A DNA stretch of 64,000 nucleotides, taken from assembly GCF_000421705.1 (NCBI RefSeq), contig NZ_ATXN01000003.1, positions 253,001 through 317,000 on the forward strand. The letters are read 5' to 3'. The DNA comes from Brevundimonas naejangsanensis DSM 23858. Its GTDB lineage: Bacteria > Pseudomonadota > Alphaproteobacteria > Caulobacterales > Caulobacteraceae. A program made the translations under genes and the position numbers. This document shows, one piece after another, positions 36,848 to 45,037 of the stretch (positions within the stretch are counted from its first letter, which is position 1; each line of letters opens with the position of its first letter). Below the pieces are notes generated by a model. That model searched no databases. It was not told the DNA's origin and saw nothing but the letters and a program-made list of their open reading frames with translations.

Positions 36848-38095
36848 TCATTCATCCCTGTTGACGATCAGGTTGCGGGTCATCAGGGCCACGAACAGGG
36901 TCCAGGGCAGGTCCTGGTGCCGCATCAGCACGCTTTCCGACAGGCTGAGCAGAAGGAAGGCGGCCAGATAAGCCAGGCTCCAGTAGCCCTCCTGCCTCCC
37001 CAGGCCGGGCAGGCGGATCAGGACGGCGGCCGAGGTCACGGCGACGACGGCGCCGACCAGGCCGACGCCCGTCCAGCCCAGTTCGGCGCGGAGGTCCAGC
37101 CAGCCCTGGTGAGCGGACGGCACGCGCCAGCCCGTCTCGTGGCGGATCCATTCCATTGGCTCGGCGTGCGGCAGCCAGAAGGCGCTGTAGCCATAGCCGA
37201 GCCAGGGTTTGCGCTCGGTCATCCGGCCGATGGCGTCCCAGATTTCGGTCCGGCCGGTCAGGCTGGGATCCTTGCCGAACAGAGCCAGAATCTCGACGGA
37301 GAACTCGCTCCAGATCCACAGGCCGCCGAACAGGGCGACGCCCAGACACCAGACGGCGATGACGCCGAACACTGGCCCCATCCGCCGGATCGCCAGACAC
37401 AGGACCACCAGCCCGGCGCCCAGCATGGCCATGATGAGGGCGGTCTTGGATTGCGATCCCAACAGAGCCAGGGCGCAGACGCCCAGCGCGATCAGCGCCA
37501 GGTTCCGGTCGGCCTTCTGCTCCTGAGCGGCCATCAGGGCGGCGGCGGAGATCAGGCCCACGGCCATGACCATGCCCAACTGGTTCTTTTCATACCACAG
37601 GCCGCGCCACATCCCGGCGTTGACGTCGGCGTGCACGCCGAAGCCGGGAAAGGCGAAGACGGAGATCAGACTGCCGACGCCCAGGACCAGGAAGGCGGCG
37701 GTCAGCATCCGGGGCAGGGCGATCCCGCGAAAGACCGCGCCGAGATAGACGGCGAACACCCCGGTCAGGACCAGGGCCAGCACGCGTCGCTCGGTCACCT
37801 CCGGCGCCTGGGACCACAGGCTGGACGCCAACGCCAGAATCGTCATCAGCAGCAGGGGAATGAAGGCGGGCCAGGCTGCCGCCATGCGCCGCGCGCGAAA
37901 TGCGGCCAGCCCCAGGATCACCAGATAGATCGGCGGCCAGATCAGCCGCAGCACCGGCGTCTCTTCCTGGTGGGGCGAGAAGATCGGGCCCAGCAGGGCG
38001 CCGGACAACAGGGCCAGGATCAGCCCGGCCGCCGCCTGTTCCCACAGGGTGGGGGCGTCGGGGTCGTGACGTGAATGGGCGAGGGCCCCTGTCAC
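36848..38095 (-). CDS. O-antigen ligase / polymerase family membrane protein
   Basis: A 415-residue polytopic protein with about eleven hydrophobic helices and the Wzy_C-type signature around GRTEIWDAIGRMTERKPWLGYGYSAFW and HQGWLDLRAELG, which contains the large periplasmic loop of the O-antigen ligase superfamily. It acts on surface polysaccharide at the inner membrane. Neighbours are parE and uvrD rather than a polysaccharide cluster, so the exact glycan is not clear. Its start overlaps the uvrD stop by four bases. Confidence 0.88.
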   Translation of the reverse strand: MTGALAHSRHDPDAPTLWEQAAAGLILALLSGALLGPIFSPHQEETPVLRLIWPPIYLVILGLAAFRARRMAAAWPAFIPLLLMTILALASSLWSQAPEVTERRVLALVLTGVFAVYLGAVFRGIALPRMLTAAFLVLGVGSLISVFAFPGFGVHADVNAGMWRGLWYEKNQLGMVMAVGLISAAALMAAQEQKADRNLALIALGVCALALLGSQSKTALIMAMLGAGLVVLCLAIRRMGPVFGVIAVWCLGVALFGGLWIWSEFSVEILALFGKDPSLTGRTEIWDAIGRMTERKPWLGYGYSAFWLPHAEPMEWIRHETGWRVPSAHQGWLDLRAELGWTGVGLVGAVVAVTSAAVLIRLPGLGRQEGYWSLAYLAAFLLLSLSESVLMRHQDLPWTLFVALMTRNLIVNRDE

Positions 38096-40428
38096 GCCTT
38101 CTCCACGAAGGTGTCGATGACCTTCTTCTCGCCCGCCTTATCGAAGCTCACGACCAGCTTGTTGCCCTCCACCGCGCGGACCTGACCATAGCCGAACTTC
38201 TGGTGGAAAACGCGATCGCCGCGGGACCAGCCGGACGCCGCCTTGGGATCGGCCGTGGCGATCAGGCGGCCTTCGCCCTCGATCACGGCGCGGCGGGCGT
38301 AGGCGGGCTTGGGCGTCTGGTTCGCGGTAAAGATCTGGGCGCGTTTCCAGCCGGGGCTGGAATAGCTGCCGCCGAAGGAGGGGGCGTCGTCCCAGCGGCT
38401 CTTGGCCTCCTTCATGCCGGTCGAGGCGCCGTAATAGCCGGTGTCCGACTGCGGCTCGACGTGGGCGATCGGCAGTTCATCGACGAAGCGGCTGGGCAGC
38501 TGCGAGGTCCAGCGGCCATAGACCATGCGGTTGGCGGCGAAGCTGATGCGCGCGTCCTGCTTGGCGCGGGTGACGCCGACGTAGGCCAGGCGGCGTTCCT
38601 CCTCCAGACCCTTCACGCCTTTCTCGTCGATGCTGCGCTGGCTGGGGAAGACGCCTTCCTCCCAGCCCGGCAGGAAGACCAGCGGGAACTCCAGCCCCTT
38701 GGCGCCGTGCAGCGTCATGATCTGCACCGATCCGGAGCCATCGGCGTTCTCGTCGCGACGCTCCAGATCCATGACCAGTGAGACGTGCTCCAGATAGGCC
38801 TGCAGCGTCTCGAACGACTGCATCGACTGGGTCAGTTCCTTCAGGTTGTCCAACCGGGTCTGGCCGCTGGTGCGGTCGGCCTTCTGCATGGCGGTATAGC
38901 CGCTCTCGTCCAACAGGGTCTCCGTCACCTGCCAGTGCGGCGTGCCCATGGCCATCAGGTCGCGCCAGCGGTCCAGATCGCGCACGAAGTTGGCCAGCGG
39001 CGTGCGGGTGCGCGCCTGAAGCTCGTCGGTCGTGATCAGATGGCGCACCGCCCGCATGGCCGAGACGCCGTTCTCGCGCGCGATGTGCAGAATCTTCTGG
39101 ACGCTGGTGTCGCCGATGCCGCGCTTAGGCGTGTTGACGATGCGCTCGAAGGCCAGATCGTTGTCCTCGGACTGGATCAGCCGCAAGTAAGCGTGGGCGT
39201 CGCGGATTTCCGCCCGCTCGAAGAAACGCGGCCCGCCGATGACGACATAGGGAATGGCCAGCATCAGGAAGCGTTCTTCAAACGCCCGCATCTGGAATGA
39301 CGCGCGAACAAGAACGGCCATGTCCTTGTAATTCATGCCCTGCTTGCGCGCAGTCTCGATCTCGTCGGCGATCAGGCGGGCCTCCGCCTCGCCGTCCCAG
39401 ACGCCGCGCACGCGGACCTTGTCGCCGCTGTCGTCCTCGGTCCACAGGGTCTTGCCCAGCCGGTCCTGATTGGCCGCGATCAGGGCCGAGGCCGCGCCCA
39501 GAATGTGCTTGGTCGAGCGATAGTTGCGCTCCAGCCGGATGACCTTGGCGCCGGGGAAGTCGCGCTCGAACCGCAGGATGTTGTCCACCTCAGCCCCGCG
39601 CCAGCCATAGATCGACTGATCGTCGTCGCCGACGCAGCAGACATTGCCGGTCGAGGACGTCAGCAGCCGCAGCCACAGATACTGGGCGACGTTGGTGTCC
39701 TGATATTCGTCCACCAGGATGTAGCGAAACCGGCGGCGATATTCTTCTGCCAGATCAGCATGTTTTGACAGGATGGTGATGTTGTGCAGCAGCAGATCGC
39801 CGAAGTCGCAGGCGTTCAGCGTCGCCAGCCGCGCCTGATAGGCGGCGTAGAGGGCCGGACCCTTGCCGTTGGCGAAATCCTCGCCGGGCGGCAGTTTGTC
39901 GGGCGTCCAGCCGCGGTTCTTCCAGTGGTCGATCATATGGGCCAGCGACTTGGGCGTGAACCGCTTGGTGTCGATGTTGGCCGCTTCCAGAAGCTGCTTC
40001 AGCAGCCGTTCCTGATCGTCGGTGTCCAGGATGGTGAAGCTGGACTTCAGCCCGACCAGTTCCGCATGGCGACGCAGGATCTGCGCCGCGACCGAGTGGA
40101 AGGTGCCCAGCCAGCGCAGCCCCTCGGACGACGGGCCGATCAGATGACCGATCCGCTCGCGCATCTCGCGCGCGGCCTTGTTGGTGAAGGTGACGACCAG
40201 CAGTTCCCACGGTTTGGCCCGGCCGGTCGCCAGAATATGCGCCAGTCGGGTGGTCAGCACGCGCGTCTTGCCCGTCCCGGCGCCCGCCAGCACCAGCACC
40301 GGCCCCTCGGTCGTCTCCACCGCCTCGCGCTGTTCGGGATTCAGGCCCGCCAGATAGTCGTTCGCCGCGCCTTGCGGAGCCTGGGCGCGGGCGAGGTCGG
40401 AAATGCGGGGAGCGGGCAGGTCGGTCAC
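38092..40428 (-). CDS. uvrD: UvrD/PcrA-type superfamily 1 DNA helicase
   Basis: A 778-residue ATP-dependent 3-prime to 5-prime helicase. I start it at the GTG of VTDLPAPRISDL because the upstream open frame lacks family similarity. Walker A is AGAGTGKTRVLTTR near residue 40, then VDEYQDTN, VGDDDQSIYGWRGA, QIMTLHGAKGLEFP and VGVTRAKQDARIS. The C-terminal PcrA-type region GDRVFHQKFGYGQVRAVEGNKLVVSFD is a Tudor-like RNA polymerase-binding element. It functions in repair and replication-transcription conflicts. Confidence 0.95.
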   Translation of the reverse strand: MTDLPAPRISDLARAQAPQGAANDYLAGLNPEQREAVETTEGPVLVLAGAGTGKTRVLTTRLAHILATGRAKPWELLVVTFTNKAAREMRERIGHLIGPSSEGLRWLGTFHSVAAQILRRHAELVGLKSSFTILDTDDQERLLKQLLEAANIDTKRFTPKSLAHMIDHWKNRGWTPDKLPPGEDFANGKGPALYAAYQARLATLNACDFGDLLLHNITILSKHADLAEEYRRRFRYILVDEYQDTNVAQYLWLRLLTSSTGNVCCVGDDDQSIYGWRGAEVDNILRFERDFPGAKVIRLERNYRSTKHILGAASALIAANQDRLGKTLWTEDDSGDKVRVRGVWDGEAEARLIADEIETARKQGMNYKDMAVLVRASFQMRAFEERFLMLAIPYVVIGGPRFFERAEIRDAHAYLRLIQSEDNDLAFERIVNTPKRGIGDTSVQKILHIARENGVSAMRAVRHLITTDELQARTRTPLANFVRDLDRWRDLMAMGTPHWQVTETLLDESGYTAMQKADRTSGQTRLDNLKELTQSMQSFETLQAYLEHVSLVMDLERRDENADGSGSVQIMTLHGAKGLEFPLVFLPGWEEGVFPSQRSIDEKGVKGLEEERRLAYVGVTRAKQDARISFAANRMVYGRWTSQLPSRFVDELPIAHVEPQSDTGYYGASTGMKEAKSRWDDAPSFGGSYSSPGWKRAQIFTANQTPKPAYARRAVIEGEGRLIATADPKAASGWSRGDRVFHQKFGYGQVRAVEGNKLVVSFDKAGEKKVIDTFVEKA

Positions 40429-40601
40429 AGGGGCGGGTACTCGGCAGCGTCTGGGGCGGTCGCCCCGTCGGAATCTGAAGGGGAGAACATAAGCAGCACA
40501 GCGGCCAAAGTCAGTCCCCTTCGCCGCCTCAGTGAAAGGAACCGTGCAGCCAGAGCGTCGTTTTTCCAACTGACGGGGACTATAGAGGGAAGGGATGCCT
40601 G

Positions 40602-40787
40602 ATGGCGGAAAACTCAAGCGGCGGCGGCAACGCCGGTCTGGCCTTCATCGTGGGGGGTCTGGTCGTGGTGGTGGCGATCCTGGCCTGGTTCCTGTTGGAA
40701 CGAGGCGGCGCGCCGGACGCCAAAAAGGTTGATGTCGAGGTCAAGCTGCCTGAGGTCTCGGCCCCGGCTGCGCCGGGCGGTGAGTGA
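40602..40787 (+). CDS. Small single-pass membrane protein
   Basis: A 61-residue protein with a GAGGGAAGGG ribosome binding site. A Gly-rich start (MAENSSGGGNAG) leads into one membrane helix (LAFIVGGLVVVVAILAWFLL) and a short charged, Pro-ending tail. It is a shorter relative of the next gene, which has the same GLAFxVGGL core. Function is not known; the pair lies three bases apart and is divergent from uvrD. Confidence 0.75.
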   Translation: MAENSSGGGNAGLAFIVGGLVVVVAILAWFLLERGGAPDAKKVDVEVKLPEVSAPAAPGGE

Positions 40788-40790
40788 GCC

Positions 40791-41099
40791 ATGACTGATC
40801 CCGATATGCCGCCAGAACGGGTCGTACATCAGACGACGATCAATAACGCTCCGGCGCCGCGAAAAGGCGGCGGGACGGGCCTGGCTTTCCTTGTCGGCGG
40901 GCTTCTGGTCGCTGTGGCTGTCATCGCCTGGTTGGTCTTCGCCGGAGGACGGGCGCCTGTGCCGGAAACGCCGGACCTGAACGTCGACATCACCGTGCCG
41001 ACGCCGCGCCTTCCCGAGGTTCCGGACCGCCCGGCGCCGCCGGAACTGCCCCGGCCGAGCGAGCCGCCCCAGGTGGCCGCGCCTGAACCCAAGGCCTGA
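40791..41099 (+). CDS. Single-pass membrane protein with Pro-rich tail
   Basis: A 102-residue protein. After a polar N-terminus it has one membrane helix beginning GLAFLVGGLLVAVAVIAWLVF, then a Pro/Glu-rich periplasmic or cytoplasmic tail (PTPRLPEVPDRPAPPELPR). It repeats the organisation of the preceding gene and is probably a paralogue. No family is recognised. Confidence 0.75.
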   Translation: MTDPDMPPERVVHQTTINNAPAPRKGGGTGLAFLVGGLLVAVAVIAWLVFAGGRAPVPETPDLNVDITVPTPRLPEVPDRPAPPELPRPSEPPQVAAPEPKA

Positions 41100-41103
41100 C
41101 GCT

Positions 41104-41451
41104 GTGAAGGTCGTCCTGAAACGCGTCTATGAGGCTCCCGCGAAGACGGACGGGACACGCATCCTGGTCGACCGACTGTGGCCGCGCGGGTTGAGCAAGG
41201 ACAAGGCTAGCGTCGACCTGTGGCTGAAGGAAATCGCGCCGACGACGGAGTTGCGGAAATGGTTCGGCCATGACCCGGAGAAATGGGCGGAGTTTCAGCG
41301 GCGCTATCGCGCGGAGCTCAAGGCCAATGGCGACGCCGTGTCCGAGTTGAGAGCCGCGCTCGCCGATGGTCCGGCGACGCTCGTCTATGGCGCGAAAGAT
41401 GAAGCGCACAACGACGCCGTGGTGTTGGCGGATTATCTAGCCCAGGTCTGA
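41104..41451 (+). CDS. DUF488 family protein
   Basis: A 115-residue protein starting at a GTG five bases after the previous stop. The family signature is clear: LKRVYEAP, then RILVDRLWPRGLSKD, LWLKEIAPTTELRKWFGHDPEKW and FQRRYRAEL. DUF488 proteins are small soluble proteins of unknown function, sometimes seen near redox or uric-acid genes. The last residues are the common TLVYGAKDEAHNDAVVLADYL helix. Confidence 0.9.
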   Translation: MKVVLKRVYEAPAKTDGTRILVDRLWPRGLSKDKASVDLWLKEIAPTTELRKWFGHDPEKWAEFQRRYRAELKANGDAVSELRAALADGPATLVYGAKDEAHNDAVVLADYLAQV

Positions 41452-41467
41452 ACGGGCGGAGACGCGC

Positions 41468-42199
41468 CTATTTCAGCCGATAGCTGATCGTCGTGACGAC
41501 GCGCACCTTCTTGTTCGGCGTGCCGGCCTCGTCGCCCGTGCCGTCGCGCGACAGGATTTCGAACGAGCCTTGCCCCGCTGTCTTGATGGGGCCGAGAGGC
41601 GCGCCGGAATCCTTGGCGAACTGTTCGGCGCCGCTGCGGGCGGCGGCGGTGGCCTCGGCGATCATGGCGGGACGCACGTCGTTCAGCTTGGTGAAGATGT
41701 AGGACGGGCCGTTGAAGTCCTGCAGCACCACGCCCTGACGCACCAGATCGTTCAGATTGCGCGTGGTGGTCTGGACCCGGTCCACGTCCGTGGTGCGCAC
41801 GATGACGGTCTGGGTCAGGATGAAGCGCGGCCCGCCGGTCTGGCTCATATATTCCCGCGATCGGGTGTCGGCAACGCCCAACTGGCCCAGATCCACGGCG
41901 TCGTCGGGATAGCCCTGCGCCTTCAGGAACTGGCGCACGATGGCCAGGTCGCCGTCGATGCGGCTCTGAACCTCGGACAGGACGTCACCCGAGGTGGTGA
42001 AGCGGATGGGCAGGACGGCCAGGTCGGCCTTCACGTCCTTTTCCGCAAGGCCGCGCACGGTGACGGAGCGGTCGCCCGCGCGGGCGTTGATCACGCCCTG
42101 TCCGATCAAGGCGCCGCCGCCGATCAGGCCGACAGCCACCAGTCCGCCGAAGACAGCGGCCGGGATCAGGCGAGCGGTGTCGATGCGGTTGTCGTTCAT
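41468..42199 (-). CDS. SIMPL domain (DUF541) protein
   Basis: A 243-residue exported or membrane-anchored protein. The ATG at 42199 is preceded by GAGGAAA. One hydrophobic helix (LIPAAVFGGLVAVGLIGGGALI) is followed by the SIMPL domain: RSVTVRGLAEKDVKADLAVLPI, a long central part and TAAARSGAEQFAKDSG. The family is linked to oxidative stress protection and signalling in the periplasm; the molecular role is unknown. Its start overlaps the stop of the ribbon-helix-helix gene by four bases. Confidence 0.88.
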   Translation of the reverse strand: MNDNRIDTARLIPAAVFGGLVAVGLIGGGALIGQGVINARAGDRSVTVRGLAEKDVKADLAVLPIRFTTSGDVLSEVQSRIDGDLAIVRQFLKAQGYPDDAVDLGQLGVADTRSREYMSQTGGPRFILTQTVIVRTTDVDRVQTTTRNLNDLVRQGVVLQDFNGPSYIFTKLNDVRPAMIAEATAAARSGAEQFAKDSGAPLGPIKTAGQGSFEILSRDGTGDEAGTPNKKVRVVTTISYRLK

Positions 42200-42435
42200 G
42201 AGGTTTTTTCCTCTGCAAAGCTGCGGTCCCCTCCGGCCCACTGGAGGGCCAGAAGGCGACAGGAAGACGCCAGCGGACGACGGCCTCGCCAGGCGTCGAT
42301 GCGGATCATCAGGCCGGCGCGGCTAAGCGAAAGCTCCGTCCCGATGGCGTCCAGAACGGCCCAGAATTCAGGTTCCAGCGCCACCGAGGTGGCGTGGCCT
42401 GACAGCAGCACGGATCGCTTGATCAGACCGCTCAA
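42196..42435 (-). CDS. Ribbon-helix-helix domain protein
   Basis: A 79-residue protein with the RHH_4 pattern: KRSVLLSGHATSVALEPEFWAVLDAIGTELSLS, then LIRIDAWRGRRPLASSCRLLAL. Such proteins are common small putative DNA-binding proteins in alphaproteobacteria. It is translationally coupled to the SIMPL gene and 3 bases from the lipoprotein gene stop, suggesting a three-gene unit. Confidence 0.83.
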   Translation of the reverse strand: MSGLIKRSVLLSGHATSVALEPEFWAVLDAIGTELSLSRAGLMIRIDAWRGRRPLASSCRLLALQWAGGDRSFAEEKTS

Positions 42436-42438
42436 GGC

Positions 42439-42855
42439 TTAGCGCACGCCCACCATGACGATGTCGGCGCTGTTCGGCGCGCCGCGGGTCAGCACCGAAT
42501 GGCGCGTGTCCGTCGTGAATCGCAGGGCGCCCGATGCATCACGAATTTCCGCGCGTGCGGCGTATTCCATGCGGCTGTCGATCCTGTCGTTCGGCACCGA
42601 CAGGGTGACGGCGTAGGGCGGAGCGCGGCCATCCAGCGGCTGGCGCGCTTCGGCGATCACGAGCGACGGAGCATCCGCACGACTGACGTCCTCGATCCTG
42701 ACCGTGAGGGTATGGCCCGGCGGCAGCATGATGCGTTCACGATAGGTCGCGCTGACGCTGACGTCGGTCATGTCCCGGGAGGCCTCCGGCAGGGTGGCGC
42801 AGGCGGCCGTCATCAGGGCCGGAATCATGACGAGCGAGGCGAGGAAAGAGCGCAT
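42439..42855 (-). CDS. YbaY-family lipoprotein
   Basis: A 138-residue lipoprotein. I prefer the second ATG, at 42855, because GGAGA lies at the right distance. The signal ends in a lipobox-like MTAACATL, so the cysteine at about residue 19 would be acylated. The mature domain (VSATYRERIMLPPGHTLTVRIEDVSRADAPSLVIAE) matches the YbaY/YscW-type beta-sandwich. The role in the envelope is unknown. Confidence 0.85.
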   Translation of the reverse strand: MRSFLASLVMIPALMTAACATLPEASRDMTDVSVSATYRERIMLPPGHTLTVRIEDVSRADAPSLVIAEARQPLDGRAPPYAVTLSVPNDRIDSRMEYAARAEIRDASGALRFTTDTRHSVLTRGAPNSADIVMVGVR

Positions 42856-42985
42856 CAGCGTCTCCATTGTGAAGGGGCAGCTTAGCAGAACGCATGAGCC
42901 TCACATATGGCTGCAACGGTTGAGAGACGTGGGGCTGAAGCGGTGCTATCGCGATTTCTCGTTTGGTCCTGTCGAGTCCGCCCGC

Positions 42986-43930
42986 GTGTCCCAGTCTGAA
43001 GCTCCATCGCCGGAAGGCGGATCGTCGATCACCCGTTCGCCCGCCATGCTGGCCTTCGGCGGTGTGGGGATCTGCGCCCTGATCTGGGGGACGACCTGGT
43101 ACGCCATCACCTTCCAGCTTGGGGCGGTCGATCCGGTGGTGTCGGTGGTGCTGCGCTTCGGCATCGCCTCGGCTCTGCTGGCCCTGATCGTCAAGGCGAC
43201 CGGCGGGCGGCTGGCCCTGACGCGCGCTCAGCATTTGGCGGCGCTGGGGCAGGGGCTGTTCTCCTTCGCCATCAGCTACGCCTTCGTCTACGCCTCGGAG
43301 GAGAAGATCGCCTCGGCGGTGGTGGCGGTGATCTTCGCCGCCCTGGCCTTCCTGAACCTGATCCTGTTCCGCGTCGCCTCGGGCCAGAAGGCGGCGCCTG
43401 CCGCCTGGCTGGGGGCGGGGCTGGGCGTGGCGGGAGTCGGGGTTCTGTCTGCGGGCGAGGTCATGGGCGCGGGGCTGGGCGTTCACGCCGTGGCGGGCGT
43501 CAGCTTCGCCGTCATCGCCGTCGTCGCCTCGGCCTTCGGCAACTGGTTCGCCTGGCGCGGCCAGCAGGCGGGCTCGCAGGTGCTGCCGTCGACCGCATGG
43601 GCGATGGCCTACGGCACGGGGACGCTGGCGCTGTACGCCTTGATCACCGGCGTATCCTGGTCGGTCGCCTGGAGCCCGGCCTATGTCGTTTCCCTGCTGT
43701 ATCTGGCGGTGTTCGGCTCGGTGATCGCCTTCGGCCTGTATTTCACCATCGCCAGGGCGAGGGGCTATGCGCTGGCCAGCTACATCTCGGCCCTGACGCC
43801 GCCGATCGCCATGCTGGTGTCGGTCATGTTCGAGGGGGCGCGGTTCGGCGTCCTGGCTCTGGTCGGTCTGGCCCTGGTGCTGGCGGGGCAGTTGTTCCTG
43901 ATCCGCGCGCCGAAACGATCGGCGGCTTAA
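42986..43930 (+). CDS. EamA/DMT family transporter
   Basis: A 314-residue drug/metabolite transporter with ten hydrophobic helices in two EamA repeats (starting ALIWGTTWYAITFQLG, and the second half after GLGVHAVAGVSFAVIAVVASAFGNWFAW). The start is uncertain: a GTG at 42986 gives a short polar N-terminus, and an ATG exists at 43046. The substrate is unknown. The stop codon overlaps the stop codon of the convergent DUF4169 gene. Confidence 0.88.
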   Translation: MSQSEAPSPEGGSSITRSPAMLAFGGVGICALIWGTTWYAITFQLGAVDPVVSVVLRFGIASALLALIVKATGGRLALTRAQHLAALGQGLFSFAISYAFVYASEEKIASAVVAVIFAALAFLNLILFRVASGQKAAPAAWLGAGLGVAGVGVLSAGEVMGAGLGVHAVAGVSFAVIAVVASAFGNWFAWRGQQAGSQVLPSTAWAMAYGTGTLALYALITGVSWSVAWSPAYVVSLLYLAVFGSVIAFGLYFTIARARGYALASYISALTPPIAMLVSVMFEGARFGVLALVGLALVLAGQLFLIRAPKRSAA

Positions 43931-44112
43931 GCGTCAGGCTTGTCCCGCTTGTGGCCGTCCAGCTGAGCGGCGTCGCGTTCGCGTTCCGCCTGCGTGGTCA
44001 GGCGCTCGGCTTTGGTGCGGCCGAAGGTCAGGCGGTTGGCCTCGGCCGTGCGTTTGGCGTCAGCCTTGGCGCGCGTCTTGCGCGCCCGGTTCAGGTTGAC
44101 GATCTCGCCCAT
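43927..44112 (-). CDS. DUF4169 family small protein
   Basis: A 61-residue basic, charged, helical protein: MGEIVNLNRARKTRAKADAKRT, then FGRTKAERLTTQAERER and LDGHK. The pattern matches DUF4169, a small alphaproteobacterial family of unknown function. The ATG at 44112 was chosen because the family begins with this MxEIVNL segment. Confidence 0.85.
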   Translation of the reverse strand: MGEIVNLNRARKTRAKADAKRTAEANRLTFGRTKAERLTTQAERERDAAQLDGHKRDKPDA

Positions 44113-44235
44113 CAGGCGCGCTCCGGCATCGGGCGACGGACCATCGACATTGTGAACTCCCACAACAGGCTTGGCGGTGAACCCATGGCGGGCGGGCCCG
44201 TTGTCTTACGGTCCTCACAGCCATTGGAGTAGACC

Positions 44236-44469
44236 ATGATAAACGCCTCGATGATCAAGGAACATCAGGAAGTCGTCGGTTCCGACGGCGGCCACGTCGG
44301 TCGGGTGGATCACGTAAAGGGCGATCAGATCGAGCTCGCCAAACTGGATCTGGGTTCGGGTCTGAAACACCATATGATCCCGGTCAGCTGGGTGTCCCGT
44401 GTCGACGAGCATGTCCATCTCAACCTGAGCAAGGACGAGGCCAAGGCGCGCTGGACCGAGAAGCACTAG
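44236..44469 (+). CDS. DUF2171 family protein
   Basis: A 77-residue PRC-barrel-like protein: MIKEHQEVVGSDGGHVGRVDHV, then IELAKLD and HHMIPVSWVSRVDEHVHLNLSKDEA. The family is a small soluble protein of unknown function that is often stress-related. It has its own terminator downstream, so it is probably monocistronic. Confidence 0.9.
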   Translation: MINASMIKEHQEVVGSDGGHVGRVDHVKGDQIELAKLDLGSGLKHHMIPVSWVSRVDEHVHLNLSKDEAKARWTEKH

Positions 44470-44511
44470 ACTGGATTTCGCTTTGGCGCCGCCTTACCGC
44501 GATTTCATCAG

Positions 44512-44540
44512 AGGCCCCGCTGTATTCAGCGGGGCCTTTC
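44512..44540 (+). terminator. Rho-independent terminator after the DUF2171 gene
   Basis: AGGCCCCGCTG (44512-44522) pairs perfectly with CAGCGGGGCCT (44527-44537) around a TATT loop, followed by TTC. Confidence 0.8.
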
Positions 44541-44545
44541 GCCAT

Positions 44546-44974
44546 ATGAAGGGAGAGCAACGCGAAGGGGCGATTGATTTGATCCGACTGATCCTGAACC
44601 TGCTGTGGTTCTTCCTGGGCGGTTTCGCCTCGGGCCTGGCTTGGCTGTTCGGCGGACTGCTGCTGGCGCTGACGGTGGTCGGCCTGCCGTGGGCGTTTTC
44701 GGCATGGCGGATCGCCAGCTATTCCTTCTGGCCGTTCGGGCGTGAGATCGTCTGGCGCGATCCGAACCCGGCCGATCTGGGCGCAGGCTGTCTGGGCGTG
44801 GGGCTGAACGTGATCTGGCTGGTGCTGGCGGGCTGGTACATCGCCCTGGCGCATATCCTGATCGCCGTGCCGCAGTTCGTCAGCCTGATCGGCATTCCCT
44901 TCGCGCTGAAGAACGTCGAACTGGCGCGGCTGTCGCTGGCGCCGGTCGGGCGGACCATCCGCGACAAGGGCTGA
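44546..44974 (+). CDS. YccF domain inner membrane protein
   Basis: A 142-residue membrane protein with two YccF modules. Each begins with an ILNLLWFFLGG-like or LNVIWLVLAGW-like helix and contains GLPWAFSAWRIASYSFWPFGREIV or IGIPFALKNVELARLSLAPVGRTI. The family is conserved and of unknown function. The ATG at 44546 was used; a TTG 33 bases later would give a shorter N-terminus closer to the family average. Confidence 0.87.
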   Translation: MKGEQREGAIDLIRLILNLLWFFLGGFASGLAWLFGGLLLALTVVGLPWAFSAWRIASYSFWPFGREIVWRDPNPADLGAGCLGVGLNVIWLVLAGWYIALAHILIAVPQFVSLIGIPFALKNVELARLSLAPVGRTIRDKG

Positions 44975-44981
44975 ACATGAA

Positions 44982-45014
44982 AAACGCCGGCCGGGGCGAG
45001 CCCGACCGGCGTCT
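44982..45014. terminator. Bidirectional terminator between yccF-like gene and fumC
   Basis: ACGCCGGCCGGG (44984-44995) pairs with CCCGACCGGCGT (45001-45012) with one mismatch. On the minus strand it is followed by a T-run (AAAAA on the plus strand at its left), so it mainly serves fumC. Confidence 0.75.
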
Positions 45015-45037
45015 TCATATCTGGTGATGAGCGCGGC

